This document shows, piece by piece, positions 1 through 9,032 of a stretch of DNA of 64,000 bases (positions are counted from its first letter, which is position 1; each line of letters begins with the position of its first letter). Both the position numbers and the translations under genes were made by a program. The stretch comes from Glycocaulis alkaliphilus. GTDB taxonomy: Bacteria; Pseudomonadota; Alphaproteobacteria; Caulobacterales; Maricaulaceae. The stretch spans positions 1,054,001-1,118,000 of the forward strand of contig NZ_CP018911.1 of assembly GCF_004000605.1 (NCBI RefSeq), read 5' to 3'. Below the pieces are notes generated by a model. That model searched no databases. It was not told where the DNA came from and worked only from the letters and a program-made list of their open reading frames with translations.

Positions 1-5
1 TAAGG

Positions 6-45
6 GGAGCGCGTTGCCAGTCCTGCTTTCGGACAGGCGCGCTCC
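6..45. terminator. Hairpin at the window start, possible terminator of an upstream gene
   Basis: An inverted repeat pairs GGAGCGC (6-12) with GCGCTCC (39-45), with an inner GTCC/GGAC stem. A TAA at 1-3 could be the stop codon of a gene lying before the window. No T-run follows, so this may be a terminator-like or merely structured intergenic hairpin. Confidence 0.3.
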
Positions 46-153
46 GGTCGGGGCGGGGGACTGCAAGCGGCTTGCCAAGTGCTTTTTTTGCGCCTTCTCC
101 TGAAACCGGCATCCTTCTTGCGGGGACGGGCGCAAACAGACGGGAGTGACCCA

Positions 154-1035
154 ATGGGCGTTTCAACTCGATACGCAAAAGCGCTTGGCGTAGTGATCGC
201 GGCGACCTTTGCCAGCGCCGCGGCCGCCGCTGCGGCACATTCCGGGCCGACGCCGGTATCACCGCCGCCGCCCAGCCATCATTGCTGCCAGCATGGAAGC
301 GGGCCGCAAGTGCGCACGCCCTCGATCCGCGTTGGCGGGCCATCGGTTCATATTGGCGGGCCGCGCATCAATATTGGCGGCGTCTATCTGAACAATCAGA
401 TCAATGTGAACGTGAACGCCTCTGCCAGCGCCAGCGCGATGGCGGTAGCAGGCGCGCAGGCGGGCAGCAACACGATCGTCTACGCAGGCGGGGGCTATAT
501 CTCGCGCGGCACCGCCCCGGCGGCCACCGCCATTGCGGGCCTGGCGCTCGCAGACGAGTACGAGATGGAAGAGGAGCGCCATTCACGCTGGATAGAGGGC
601 TGGCGCGTGGTGCGCGCGGTCTGCATCGATGACCGGGGCACGCCGCACCCGGCCTCGCGCCCCGAACGCGATGAACGCGTGCGCGAAGGCTTTGAGGGCG
701 AGATTTTCCGCTGCATGGCCGGCACCACGCTGCAGGCAACGCTGGGCAATCGCCTGGAAAGCGGCGCGGACAGTTTTGAGGATGGTCAGGTCATCCAGTG
801 CCAGCGCGGCGACGCACTGCGCTATGGGCGCGGCGGGGAAGTGTTCTGCGCACCCGCAGAGGCCATGCGCGACTGCAACGAACGCTCGCTGCTACGCCTT
901 TACGGGCCGGGCGTGCGCCTCGTCTATGTGCGCTATGAGGAACACTACACCGCCATGCGCGAGCGCCGCAGCGCGCGCCGCACCGCCACCAGCCTCAACC
1001 TGATGCTTGATGGCGGCGTGGGCGGGTATCACTGA
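154..1035 (+). CDS. Secreted protein of unknown function
   Basis: A 293-residue protein with an N-terminal signal peptide: a basic start, then an alanine-rich hydrophobic stretch ending near AAAAAHSG. The ATG at 154 is preferred over an upstream in-frame start at 79 because GGGAG lies 7 bases before it and the signal peptide begins here. The mature protein opens with a Pro/His/Cys stretch, then three short VGGP/IGGP-type repeats and an Asn/Ala-rich part (VNVNASASASA). The C-terminal half is charged, with several cysteines (VCIDD, FRCMAG, VIQCQRG, VFCAP, DCNE) that may form disulfides in the periplasm. No family was recognised, so only export is inferred. Confidence 0.75.
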   Translation: MGVSTRYAKALGVVIAATFASAAAAAAAHSGPTPVSPPPPSHHCCQHGSGPQVRTPSIRVGGPSVHIGGPRINIGGVYLNNQINVNVNASASASAMAVAGAQAGSNTIVYAGGGYISRGTAPAATAIAGLALADEYEMEEERHSRWIEGWRVVRAVCIDDRGTPHPASRPERDERVREGFEGEIFRCMAGTTLQATLGNRLESGADSFEDGQVIQCQRGDALRYGRGGEVFCAPAEAMRDCNERSLLRLYGPGVRLVYVRYEEHYTAMRERRSARRTATSLNLMLDGGVGGYH

Positions 1036-1223
1036 TCTGAACTCCCGGCCTTTTTTGTGAAATCCCGGCCGACCGCAGGGAGAGCCGGGACCTGCCTCAG
1101 GATAATTCTGATAGAGGCCCCGGGTCTCGCGACGCGCTCGCCCGGGGTTTCAGGGAAGTATGAAGTACTGAACTCCCGAAGGCCCGTGAGGGCCATCCGG
1201 GACCGGTCGCCCGACCAGCCGTC

Positions 1224-1279
1224 CTTCCCCCTCATCCTGAGGGCGAGCGAAGCGAGCGTCTCGAAGGGCGAGGGGGAAG
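1224..1279. repeat. REP-like intergenic palindrome
   Basis: The arms CTTCCCCCTC (1224-1233) and GAGGGGGAAG (1270-1279) are perfect 10-base inverted repeats. The interior reads CATCCTGAGGGCGAGCG then GCGTCTCGAAGG, which matches the widespread alphaproteobacterial intergenic palindrome pattern of CCTCATCCTGAGG paired with GTCTCGAAGGATGAGG. Only one copy was seen in this window, so the repeat assignment relies on known elements in related genomes. Confidence 0.55.
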
Positions 1280-1305
1280 CCACGTCAAGAAACACCCCAC
1301 CTGAC

Positions 1306-1337
1306 CGGCCCCGGAAGTTTTCCGGGGCCGCTTTTTT
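1306..1337 (+). terminator. Rho-independent terminator
   Basis: A perfect 10-bp stem (1306-1315 with 1321-1330) with a 5-base loop is followed by CTTTTTT. It reads on the plus strand and would terminate the gene ending at 1035. Confidence 0.8.
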
Positions 1338-1426
1338 GCGCAACGCGCTCCGCCTCGCCCGTGTAATCCCCGGCCACTAGCCGCAACACGCTTGACGTGC
1401 GCCCGAAACCGGGGCGCAGTCGGGTT

Positions 1427-2581
1427 ATGGATGGGTGGGACGACAAAGCGAGGCAGGAGCCAGTTGGCTTCACACAGCGTGTGCGCAATGGCGCGAACGC
1501 AGCGTGGAATGCTGTTCGCGGCCTTTTCAAGCGCGCCGGGCGGTTCATCTACAACCACGCGATAACGGTCTTTCTGGTCCTGTGGATTGTGGCGTCGCTT
1601 GGGGCCGTCAAGCTGATCATGTATCTAGCCGACCCCTGCCGGGGGACCAATCTGGTCTGCCCCGGCGTGGAGTGGATCAGGCCCGGCTATCTGGCCGAGG
1701 ATTTCCGCAATCTCCTTTGGGCCGCCAGCCTCGTGTTCGGCGGCGCGGGTGCCGGAGCGGCCCTGATCAATGCCTTACGCCGAACGCGGCTGATGCAGGC
1801 TGAGCATGCGCTCGCCCAACGCGGGCAGGACGCGGAAACCTTCTCCCGCGCCGTCAATCAGCTGGGCAGCGAGCAGACTGCTATCCGCCTTGGTGCCATC
1901 TATGCGCTGGAGGGTTTGATGCGCAGCGCATTCACGGCAGGCGGCGACAAAGCCTTTGGCCGCCAGATTGGTGAAACACTCGCCGCGTTTGTTCGCGAGC
2001 AGTCTGCGGAAGAAGCTAGGCGGGAGGCAGGGCAGGGTAAAAACGAAGGGCGAATTTCAACTAAAAGCGATGTTAAGAAAGAACCAAAAGTTATAGTATA
2101 TCATGATGAAGTAATGCAGCCACGACTTTTCATAGACCGCGAGGCGGCTGTTCTTGCGTTGGCCCGATCTTGGGTTTTTGAATGCCGACCGCTTGACGGT
2201 ATTGATCTTTCCGATACACGGTTGCGATTGCTTAGATTGCCCGACGGCGCAGATCTAAGACTGTTTAATTTTACTGGCGCTGATTTGGACAATGCACGGT
2301 TATTTGAAGCAAATCTCCAGAAATCTAAGCTAGTACGTGCAAATTTTGAAGGCGCACAACTCGACGGTGCCAATCTTTGCAGTGCGGACGCTAGCAAAGC
2401 CTTGTTCTCACAGGCGGTGCTCATTGGCGGAAATTTTGCCCATGCAAATCTACAACAGAGTGTACTAATTAGTGCAAACCTGCAATTTGCTTCCTTTAAG
2501 GGGCGGGCCTGCAATGGGCAATGCTTCCGTTCGCTAATTTGCGAGAAGTGGACTTTAGAAATGCTAATCTCAGCGGTGTGA
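1427..2581 (+). CDS. Pentapeptide-repeat membrane protein, N-terminal part (frameshifted)
   Basis: The reading frame gives 384 residues from ATG 1427 (a GTG at 1397 is in frame). Two membrane segments occur at about residues 42-68 and 95-112. They are followed by a soluble segment common in this family (motif AVNQLGSEQTAIRLGAIYAL) and then pentapeptide repeats from about residue 260 (ADLDN, ANLQK, ANFEG, ANLCS, ANLQQ). The repeats collapse after ASFKG: this frame runs on as RACNGQCFRSL to a stop, while the neighbouring frame continues the repeats perfectly to 2811. The break maps to the G-run at 2500-2503, where one extra G would restore the frame. The segment from about 2030 on is clearly richer in A+T than the flanks. 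The molecular role is unknown. Confidence 0.8.
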   Translation: MDGWDDKARQEPVGFTQRVRNGANAAWNAVRGLFKRAGRFIYNHAITVFLVLWIVASLGAVKLIMYLADPCRGTNLVCPGVEWIRPGYLAEDFRNLLWAASLVFGGAGAGAALINALRRTRLMQAEHALAQRGQDAETFSRAVNQLGSEQTAIRLGAIYALEGLMRSAFTAGGDKAFGRQIGETLAAFVREQSAEEARREAGQGKNEGRISTKSDVKKEPKVIVYHDEVMQPRLFIDREAAVLALARSWVFECRPLDGIDLSDTRLRLLRLPDGADLRLFNFTGADLDNARLFEANLQKSKLVRANFEGAQLDGANLCSADASKALFSQAVLIGGNFAHANLQQSVLISANLQFASFKGRACNGQCFRSLICEKWTLEMLISAV

Positions 2582-2811
2582 ATTTTGTCGGCGCCGACGT
2601 GTCCTCTGCGGAATTTGCATCCGAAGGTGGGTGCGATTCAGCCGAAGAACTCAACGTCGAACAGTATGAACCTGCACGCTGGTTGAGAGATCGCCCCCCA
2701 ATACTTCCTAGTAGCATCGAGCTCCCCCACCGTGGCGACGGCAAGCCTATCGATGATCCGTCGCCTTTCGACGAGTCTTGGATGAAAGAGATGGGCCCGT
2801 ACAGCGACTGA
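2504..2811 (+). pseudogene. C-terminal part of the split pentapeptide-repeat gene
   Basis: In the frame one base offset from the preceding reading frame, the DNA encodes uninterrupted pentapeptides (GLQWA, MLPFA, NLREV, DFRNA, NLSGV, NFVGA, DVSSA) and then a C-terminal tail ending near MGPYSD. It has no plausible independent start beyond the internal ATG at 2521, which falls inside a repeat, and no ribosome binding site. It is therefore read as the displaced 3' end of the gene starting at 1427. The alternatives are a sequencing error in the G-run or a genuine frameshift mutation. Programmed frameshifting is possible but unsupported. Confidence 0.75.
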
Positions 2812-2907
2812 GCCAACCACACTTTTTCACACGGAACGGATGACTTGCCCCGTGCATTTCGCTAATGGACGTGAAATGCTTTCACTTATTCCATAGCGGA
2901 AATTTCC

Positions 2908-3798
2908 ATGGACCGTATTGATGCCCTGCGCCTGTTTCAGGCCGTTGCCGAGCTGGAGAGCTTTACGCGCGCTGCCGAGCGCCACTCGCTGACCCCCGGT
3001 GCGGCGTCCAAACAGATATCCGCGCTGGAGGAGCGCATGCAGGCGCGCCTGCTGGAGCGCACCACGCGCTCTGTGAGGCTCACCGATGCGGGCCGGGCGC
3101 TGCTGGAGCGGGTGCGGCCCTGGCTGACTGAATATGAGGCGATCGAGCATGGCCTGGCGGCTGACAATGCGGCGGCGGCGGGTTTCCTGCGCGTGGCCGC
3201 GCCGGTGGATTTCGGTTCTGCGCGCCTGATCGAGCCGGTGACGGCCTTCATGGAGCAATGGCCCTCGGTGGAGGTGCGCCTCGACCTTTCAGACCGCATG
3301 GTCGATCTGGTGGATGAGGGGTATGACCTTGCCGTGCGGCTGGGGCATTTGCCGGATTCCAGCCTGATCGCCAAGCGGCTCGCCGATGCGCCGATGACCA
3401 CGATTGCCAGCCCTGCCTGGCTGGAGGCGGAAGGCACTCCCGTCCACCCGTCAGACCTCGCCCGCCACTCATGCATAATTGATCGCAACCGGCCCGCGCC
3501 CAATCTGTGGCGGTTTGAAAAGGACGGGGTGAAGACCGATGTGAAGGTGGACGGGCGGCTATCGCTCAACGGAGCCAGTGCGGCGGTTGCCGCCGCCTGC
3601 GCCGGAGCGGGCGTGGGTTGCGTGCCCAGCTGGGCTGCGCGCGCGGCCATTGCCGACGGGCGGGTAGTGTCCCTGATGGATGACTGGACGCCCGAAGCGC
3701 GCGAATTGTGGGCCGTGTTCCCGTCCAACCGCTATCTGGCCCACCGGGTGCGCTTGTTTGTGGATTTCCTGGCGGGCTGGTTCAAAGGAACAGTTTAG
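2908..3798 (+). CDS. LysR-family transcriptional regulator
   Basis: A 296-residue protein of normal LysR length. The N-terminal winged helix-turn-helix (residues 1-60) has the typical pattern [21 protein letters not shown] followed by ISALEERM and [15 protein letters not shown]. The rest is a periplasmic-binding-like co-inducer domain (about 90-290) starting [13 protein letters not shown]. It belongs to the subgroup often annotated as acting on aromatic or redox targets, but the inducer cannot be read from sequence. LysR regulators usually control a divergent neighbour, yet the upstream neighbour here points toward it. It ends only 4 bases before fmt, so read-through into fmt is possible. Confidence 0.9.
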   Translation: MDRIDALRLFQAVAELESFTRAAERHSLTPGAASKQISALEERMQARLLERTTRSVRLTDAGRALLERVRPWLTEYEAIEHGLAADNAAAAGFLRVAAPVDFGSARLIEPVTAFMEQWPSVEVRLDLSDRMVDLVDEGYDLAVRLGHLPDSSLIAKRLADAPMTTIASPAWLEAEGTPVHPSDLARHSCIIDRNRPAPNLWRFEKDGVKTDVKVDGRLSLNGASAAVAAACAGAGVGCVPSWAARAAIADGRVVSLMDDWTPEARELWAVFPSNRYLAHRVRLFVDFLAGWFKGTV

Positions 3799-3802
3799 AA
3801 AT

Positions 3803-4732
3803 ATGAGTTTACGCATAGCCTTCATGGGAACGCCGGAATTTGCCGCGCGCTCGCTGGCCACAATCGCCGGGGCGGGCCACGAGATCGTGCGCGTTTATAC
3901 CCAGCCGCCACGGCCCGCCGGGCGCGGACAGGAAATGCGCAAAAGCCCGGTGCATGCGCTGGCCGAAGCCTTCGGCATCGAGGTGAAAACGCCTGAACGT
4001 TTCCGCGAGGCGGACGTTCTGGAAGACTTTGCCAGCCTCGATCTCGATGTCGCCTGCGTGGTCGCCTATGGCCAGATATTGCCGCTGGAAGCGCTGGAGG
4101 CACCGCGCCTTGGCTGTCTCAACCTGCATGCGTCCCTCTTGCCGCGCTGGCGCGGCGCGGCCCCCATCCAGCGTGCCATTCAGGCAGGCGATGAGGTGAC
4201 GGGCGTGCAGATCATGCAGATGGAGGAGGGGCTCGATACCGGCCCTGTCCTGATGAGCGAGATCGTGCCCATAGCGCCCGATGACACCGCCGGCAGCCTG
4301 CACGACAAGCTGATGGAGACGGGTGCCGAGCTGTGGCCGCGTACCCTCGCGGCCCTCGAGCGTGGTTCGCTGCAGGCGGTGGCGCAGGTCGACGAAGGCG
4401 TTACCTACGCAAAGAAAATCTCATCGGCAGAGGCGCGCATCGACTGGTCCCGCCCGGCTGGCGAGGTGTGTGACCATATTCGCGGCCTGTCGCCCTTTCC
4501 CGGTGCCTGGTTCAGCCTGGACACACAGAAGGGCGCGGTGCGGGTGAAGGTGCATTTTGCCGAGCCTGAAAAGGGCGAGGGCGAGCCGGGCGAGGCGCTG
4601 GACGATAACCTGCTCATCGCCTGCGGGCGCGGCGCGGTGCGTCTGAAACGCCTGCAACGCGAAGGGAAGGGCGTGATGGGCGCAGACGAGTTCCTGCGCG
4701 GCACGGCCGTGCCTGCGGGGACGCGGCTCTAG
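3803..4732 (+). CDS. fmt: Methionyl-tRNA formyltransferase
   Basis: Transfers a formyl group from 10-formyltetrahydrofolate to the initiator Met-tRNA in the cytoplasm. The 309-residue length matches the family. The start at 3803 gives the canonical N-terminus [15 protein letters not shown]; longer in-frame extensions lie inside the LysR gene. Visible motifs are the formyltransferase core [18 protein letters not shown] (about residues 108-125), with the catalytic Asn and His, and [15 protein letters not shown] with the third catalytic residue, an Asp. The C-terminal tRNA-binding domain follows. Its usual partner def (peptide deformylase) is not adjacent here. truA follows after 2 bases, and the pairing fmt-truA is common in Alphaproteobacteria. 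Confidence 0.97.
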   Translation: MSLRIAFMGTPEFAARSLATIAGAGHEIVRVYTQPPRPAGRGQEMRKSPVHALAEAFGIEVKTPERFREADVLEDFASLDLDVACVVAYGQILPLEALEAPRLGCLNLHASLLPRWRGAAPIQRAIQAGDEVTGVQIMQMEEGLDTGPVLMSEIVPIAPDDTAGSLHDKLMETGAELWPRTLAALERGSLQAVAQVDEGVTYAKKISSAEARIDWSRPAGEVCDHIRGLSPFPGAWFSLDTQKGAVRVKVHFAEPEKGEGEPGEALDDNLLIACGRGAVRLKRLQREGKGVMGADEFLRGTAVPAGTRL

Positions 4733-4734
4733 CC

Positions 4735-5496
4735 ATGCCCCGCTACCTCCTGACAATCGAATATGATGGCGGACCGTTTGTCGGCTGGCAGAAGCAGGAT
4801 AACGGCCTGTCGGTGCAGACCGTGATGGAGCGCGCCGCCGATGCGCTGGAAGAGGGCCGCCACGAGGTCTACGGGGCAGGGCGCACGGATTCAGGCGTGC
4901 ATGCCCTCGCCATGACCGCCCATGTCGATTTTGCCAAGAACTGGCCGGCGGATGTGGTGCGCGATGCGCTGAACCATCATTTGCGTCCCCACCCGGTCTC
5001 GGTCCTGTCGGCGCGGGCGGTGAAGGATGACACCCATGCGCGTTTTTCGGCCGTCAAGCGCGGCTATGTCTACCGCATTATCGACCGGCGCGCGCCGCTG
5101 GCGCTGGATGCTGGCAAGGCGTGGCAGGTGCGTGTCCGTCTTGATGCTGACGCCATGAACATTGCCGCGCAAAGCCTTGTCGGGACTCATGATTTCACCA
5201 CCTTCCGCGATGCGCAGTGCCAGGCGGAAAGCCCGGTAAAGTCCATCGACGCAATTCAAGTGGAGCGGCGCGGCGAAGCGATCGAGCTGAAAGTGGAAGC
5301 GATCAGCTTCCTGCACCGGCAGATACGCTCCATCACCGGCTCTCTGGTGGAGGTGGGACGTGGCCGCTGGAGCGTGGAGGACTTCCGTGACGCGCTGGAA
5401 GCGGCAGACCGCACGCGCTGCGGGCCGGTCGCGCCGCCTGACGGGCTCTATCTGGCCTTTGTGGACTACCCGCCAGAGGCGCTGGCAAACCCGTAG
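4735..5496 (+). CDS. truA: tRNA pseudouridine synthase A (positions 38-40)
   Basis: Isomerises uridines at positions 38-40 of the tRNA anticodon stem-loop. The 253-residue length matches the family. It starts MPRYLLTIEYDGGPFVGWQ and carries the catalytic motif GAGRTDSGVHA, whose Asp is the nucleophile, at about residues 46-56, then the RYVYRI-like GYVYRI and the late motif FLHRQIRSITG. It is co-transcribed with fmt (2-base gap). Its last 31 bases overlap the 3' end of the convergent membrane-protein gene. Confidence 0.97.
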   Translation: MPRYLLTIEYDGGPFVGWQKQDNGLSVQTVMERAADALEEGRHEVYGAGRTDSGVHALAMTAHVDFAKNWPADVVRDALNHHLRPHPVSVLSARAVKDDTHARFSAVKRGYVYRIIDRRAPLALDAGKAWQVRVRLDADAMNIAAQSLVGTHDFTTFRDAQCQAESPVKSIDAIQVERRGEAIELKVEAISFLHRQIRSITGSLVEVGRGRWSVEDFRDALEAADRTRCGPVAPPDGLYLAFVDYPPEALANP

Positions 5497-6050
5497 ACGA
5501 TCAGCGCATCGATGACGAGCGGGATGCAGGCCGCGCCCGCCGCCAGCCCCCAGTGCAGGCCCAGAGTGCCCGCAGCGACCCGCCAGTGGACCATAAGGCG
5601 GAGGATCTGGTAGAGCGCCAGCATCAGGCCCAGCGCCTGGGCATTGGCGATGCCAGCTGCGGCCAGCAGCCAGAACAGGGCCTGTACGTGCAAGAGCACG
5701 AAGACCGCCCAGTTATGCACCACCACCCAGGCCGAAAATCCGCCCTTCAGGCCCAGCACATTGACCACCACAAAGGCGATGACGGGGAAGAGTAGCCAGA
5801 TGCGCGCATATTGGCCGATCGCGCCGGTAAGGCTGACCTGAGCGCCGGGATTGCCGGAGAATTCCGGCAGGACGTGATTGGCCGATATTATCAGCAGGAT
5901 AAAGGCGGGCAGGGCGTAGAGGACGGCCATGAAGGAGCGGACAAACCCGTCCATCGACACGTCGAAATGCTGACGCCAGCCTTCCTTGAAGGCCAGCATG
6001 GCCCAGATGCCGCGCGTGCCGGACTGGATGTCCGCAACCATACCACCCAT
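5466..6050 (-). CDS. Integral membrane protein of unknown function
   Basis: A 194-residue polytopic inner-membrane protein with about five hydrophobic segments (for example FMAVLYALPAFILLIISA, IWLLFPVIAFVVVNVLGL, AVFVLLHVQALFWLLAAAG). The start ATG shares its A with the dapE stop codon (TGATG), so translation is probably coupled to dapE. Its 3' end overlaps truA on the opposite strand by 31 bases. No catalytic motif is visible and no function is proposed. Confidence 0.8.
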   Translation of the reverse strand: MGGMVADIQSGTRGIWAMLAFKEGWRQHFDVSMDGFVRSFMAVLYALPAFILLIISANHVLPEFSGNPGAQVSLTGAIGQYARIWLLFPVIAFVVVNVLGLKGGFSAWVVVHNWAVFVLLHVQALFWLLAAAGIANAQALGLMLALYQILRLMVHWRVAAGTLGLHWGLAAGAACIPLVIDALIVYGFASASGG

Positions 6051-7216
6051 CAGGCGAACACCTCGAAGTACCGCATCAGAATATCATGGTAAACTTCTGT
6101 TAACACTTTTATATCGGCAACTGGCGTCTGCTCGTCAATCTGGTGCATGCTGGCGCCGACCAGGCCGAACTCGGCCACGGGCGCGTAATCCTTGATGAAA
6201 CGGGCGTCCGAGGTGCCGCCGCTGGTGCTCAGCTCAGGCGCGATGCCGGTGCGCGCATGGATCGCGTCTGCCAGCAGCGCGGTGAACGGGCCTTCCGCGG
6301 TCTGGAAGGCATCGCCGGTGACGGTGAGATCAGCTGAAATTGCGCCCGCAAAGCCTTGCTGCACCTTGGCAATTTCATCATTGATCCAGCTTTTGAGTGC
6401 CTCGCCATCCTGCTCGGTGTTAAAGCGGATGTTGAACTTGGCCCGCGCCTCGCCGGGAATGACATTGTGGGCGGGATTGCCCACATCCACGCTGGTAACC
6501 TCCAGATTGGAGGGCTGGAAATGCGCATTGCCCTCATCCAGCCTGCGGGCGGTCAAGGCCGCAAGCACGGCCATCAGGGCCGGGATGGGGTTGATGGCCC
6601 GGTCCGGGTAGGCGACATGGCCTTGGCGGCCCGTCACGGTGATAACGCCGTTGAGAGAACCGCGCCGGCCAATCTTCACCATATCACCCAGAACTGTCCG
6701 GTTGGTCGGCTCGCCGACAAGGCAGTGACTGAAGCGTTCGCCTTGCGCATCAAGCGCTTGCAGCATTTTCTTCGTGCCGTTTATCGCCGGGCCTTCCTCA
6801 TCGCCCGTAATCAGGAAGGCGATAGAGCCTGCGGGCTTGCCCTGGACGTCCAGATAGCGCGCGGTGGCGGCCACGAAGGCGGCAATCGCACCCTTCATGT
6901 CCACCGCGCCGCGTCCGATCAGCGCCTCGCCATGCACTTCTCCGGCGAAGGGGCCAGCACTCCAGGCCGCTTCCTGTCCCGCCGGCACCACATCGGTATG
7001 GCCGGCAAAGCAGAAGACCGGCTCAGCCGTGCCAAGGCGGGCATAGAGATTGTCGACCTCGCCAAACGGCATGCGCTGGCAGGTAAAGCCCAGCCCGCTC
7101 AGAGCGGACTGCAGCGTGTCCAGCGCACCTTCATCGCGCGGCGTCACGGAAGGTGCGCGGATCAGCGCCTGTGCGAGCGGCAAGGGATCAGTGAGGTTGG
7201 TATCACGCTGGGTCAT
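6050..7216 (-). CDS. dapE: Succinyl-diaminopimelate desuccinylase
   Basis: Zinc-dependent M20-family hydrolase that cleaves N-succinyl-LL-2,6-diaminopimelate in the lysine/peptidoglycan precursor pathway. The 388-residue product starts MTQRDTNLTDPLPLA; a longer in-frame extension to 7282 lacks family similarity and overlaps the kinase gene. Metal-site motifs are present: AGHTDVVPAG, GRGAVDMKGAIAAF, GDEEGPAINGTKK, and near the end TSGGTSDARFI. It lies 43 bases downstream of the stress-response kinase on the same strand and is coupled to the following membrane-protein gene. Confidence 0.96.
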   Translation of the reverse strand: MTQRDTNLTDPLPLAQALIRAPSVTPRDEGALDTLQSALSGLGFTCQRMPFGEVDNLYARLGTAEPVFCFAGHTDVVPAGQEAAWSAGPFAGEVHGEALIGRGAVDMKGAIAAFVAATARYLDVQGKPAGSIAFLITGDEEGPAINGTKKMLQALDAQGERFSHCLVGEPTNRTVLGDMVKIGRRGSLNGVITVTGRQGHVAYPDRAINPIPALMAVLAALTARRLDEGNAHFQPSNLEVTSVDVGNPAHNVIPGEARAKFNIRFNTEQDGEALKSWINDEIAKVQQGFAGAISADLTVTGDAFQTAEGPFTALLADAIHARTGIAPELSTSGGTSDARFIKDYAPVAEFGLVGASMHQIDEQTPVADIKVLTEVYHDILMRYFEVFA

Positions 7217-7259
7217 GGCGCTGACATAATGCCAATCGCTGAGCGGCGCCAGACGGGCC

Positions 7260-9032
7260 TCAGCTCTCCGGCACGCCTTCATCCTCCAGCAGGGGGAAGG
7301 TGATGGCGACGCTGTGCCCGCCGTCCGGCTGCACGCCGGTTTCAGATATTCCGCCGAGCTGGCGGGCGAAGGCTGAAAACAGCGCGCCGCCTACGCCTTT
7401 TCGGCCGGGTTCCGGCGCGCTCGCGGCGCCCACGCCGTTGTCGGCAATCCGGGCGGTCAGGCGGCGCATATCATCAATGCTGACTGACACGGTCAGCGTC
7501 CCGCTATCGCGCCCCTCAAAGGCGTGCTTGTAGGCGTTGGTCATGGCTTCGGTGACAAACAGCGCCAGAGGAATGCACCGCTCGGCGCCCAGATGCACCG
7601 GCTCGATCTGTGTCACCAGATCCAGCGTGCGCTCCTCGCCGCCGACAGCGGCATGGGTGAGGCTGCATAGCTCCTCAAAGAAGGGTTTGAGATTGATCTT
7701 CGCAAAATCACCGGCCTCGTAGAGGCTGCGATGGACGAGCGCCAGCGCGTTGATGCGCGATTGCGCATCGCCGAGCACTTTGGCCGCTCTTGGATCATCG
7801 ACACTTCTCATCTGCAAATTGATAAGGCTGGTAATGATTTGCAGGTTGTTCTTTACCCGGTGGTGTACCTCTTTGAGCAGCATTTCCTGATAGGCAAGGC
7901 TGCGGGTGAGAGCTTCGTCGCGCTCGGCAACCGAGCGGGCCATGGTGTCAAATCCGGCCGCCAGTTCGCGCAGCTCGCCCGGCGCGCGCAGCGCCCGGTG
8001 TGGCCGCACAGAGTAGCGCCCCTTGCCGTAGGCCATCGCGACGCGCCGCAGATAACGCAGCCAGCGCAGTATCATCACATCGGTCGCGATCCAGATGACA
8101 CTGCCCGCCAGCACCAGCATCAGAACGGGCAGCAATAGGGTGCCGGTGATGTCAACGAGGGTAAACTCGAGAAACTCCGGTGCGGTCTCTGCCAGCAGGG
8201 CGTAGAGCTCTGCCGATACCAGCGGCACCAGTACAAACTGGCGCGGCGCACCGTCCGGCCCGGTGCCGGCAAACCGGGCGCTGCCGGTGTCTGCGGCCTC
8301 GGCCATCAGTTCAGCGTCAATGCGCGCCAGCCCCATATCGCGGCTTTGCGTCAGTACCCGCCCTTCGCGGTCAACAAGGGCGGAGCGCGCTTCGCCGGCT
8401 CTCTCGCGGCCCAGATCCTCCAGAGCACTCAGGCGGATGCCGGTGGCCAGCGCACCGGTGAAGCTGCCGTCAGGTTCAAACACCGGGCTGACAGCGCGAA
8501 TGACGGCCTGATTGGTAATGGGGTCGATTTCGAGGGCGCCCACGATAAAGCGGCCACTATCGCGCGCTTCGGCAAACCAGGCTGCTTCGTCAAAGCGGAC
8601 GGTGTCGCTTAAAGGCTCTGCCGAACAGGCAACGACGCCGCGCGCATTGACCCGCACCAGCGTGGCGTAGGCTGGCTGATCAGCCAGCGCCTGCGCCAGC
8701 GACCGCGCGCACAGGGCACCGCCAAGCCGGACGGGCGCCTGCTGGGCGAGCGCGCTCATCATGCTGCCTGCCCCCATGATCAGCTGGCGCTGGCTCTGCG
8801 CGGTCAGCTGCGCGCGCGCAGCCAGCAATTCTCGCTGATTGTCCCGTGCCGTCTCGAAGCGAGACTGCGCGTACAGCCCGCTCAAGGTAAGAATGGGAAT
8901 GAGGGCCAGAATGATGACGGCCAGCATCCGCACGCGCAGACCGGCGCGCCACCGTCCGCCGGATGCCGCGGGGGCCGTGTCTGTGTCAGCCGGTGAGGCG
9001 TTCGGCGCTCGCGTTGCGGATGTGGTCAACAA
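7260..9032 (-). CDS. Sensor histidine kinase of the general stress response (PhyK-type)
   Basis: A 590-residue membrane kinase. TM1 lies at about residues 35-55, a periplasmic sensor region with Cache-like features (GALEIDPITNQAVIRAV) at about 56-290, TM2 at about 292-315, then a HAMP-like linker. A HisKA_2 dimerisation domain follows with the H-box EVHHRVKNNLQ (H390) and a HATPase domain with EAMTNAYKHA and ADNGVGA. HisKA_2/HWE kinases next to ecfG-nepR-phyR typically phosphorylate PhyR. The gene starts inside the end of ecfG (47-base overlap), which implies tight co-expression. An internal start at 8927, just before TM1, is an alternative. The signal sensed is unknown. Confidence 0.9.
   Translation of the reverse strand: MLTTSATRAPNASPADTDTAPAASGGRWRAGLRVRMLAVIILALIPILTLSGLYAQSRFETARDNQRELLAARAQLTAQSQRQLIMGAGSMMSALAQQAPVRLGGALCARSLAQALADQPAYATLVRVNARGVVACSAEPLSDTVRFDEAAWFAEARDSGRFIVGALEIDPITNQAVIRAVSPVFEPDGSFTGALATGIRLSALEDLGRERAGEARSALVDREGRVLTQSRDMGLARIDAELMAEAADTGSARFAGTGPDGAPRQFVLVPLVSAELYALLAETAPEFLEFTLVDITGTLLLPVLMLVLAGSVIWIATDVMILRWLRYLRRVAMAYGKGRYSVRPHRALRAPGELRELAAGFDTMARSVAERDEALTRSLAYQEMLLKEVHHRVKNNLQIITSLINLQMRSVDDPRAAKVLGDAQSRINALALVHRSLYEAGDFAKINLKPFFEELCSLTHAAVGGEERTLDLVTQIEPVHLGAERCIPLALFVTEAMTNAYKHAFEGRDSGTLTVSVSIDDMRRLTARIADNGVGAASAPEPGRKGVGGALFSAFARQLGGISETGVQPDGGHSVAITFPLLEDEGVPES

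Larger units (their letters stand above)
1036..1396. other. Intergenic region with repeat and terminator, no gene
   Basis: No convincing gene lies in this 361-base gap. It contains a palindromic alphaproteobacterial intergenic repeat (1224-1279) and a strong rho-independent terminator (1306-1337), both listed separately. Short GAACTCCCG motifs recur at about 1040 and 1169. Confidence 0.6.
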
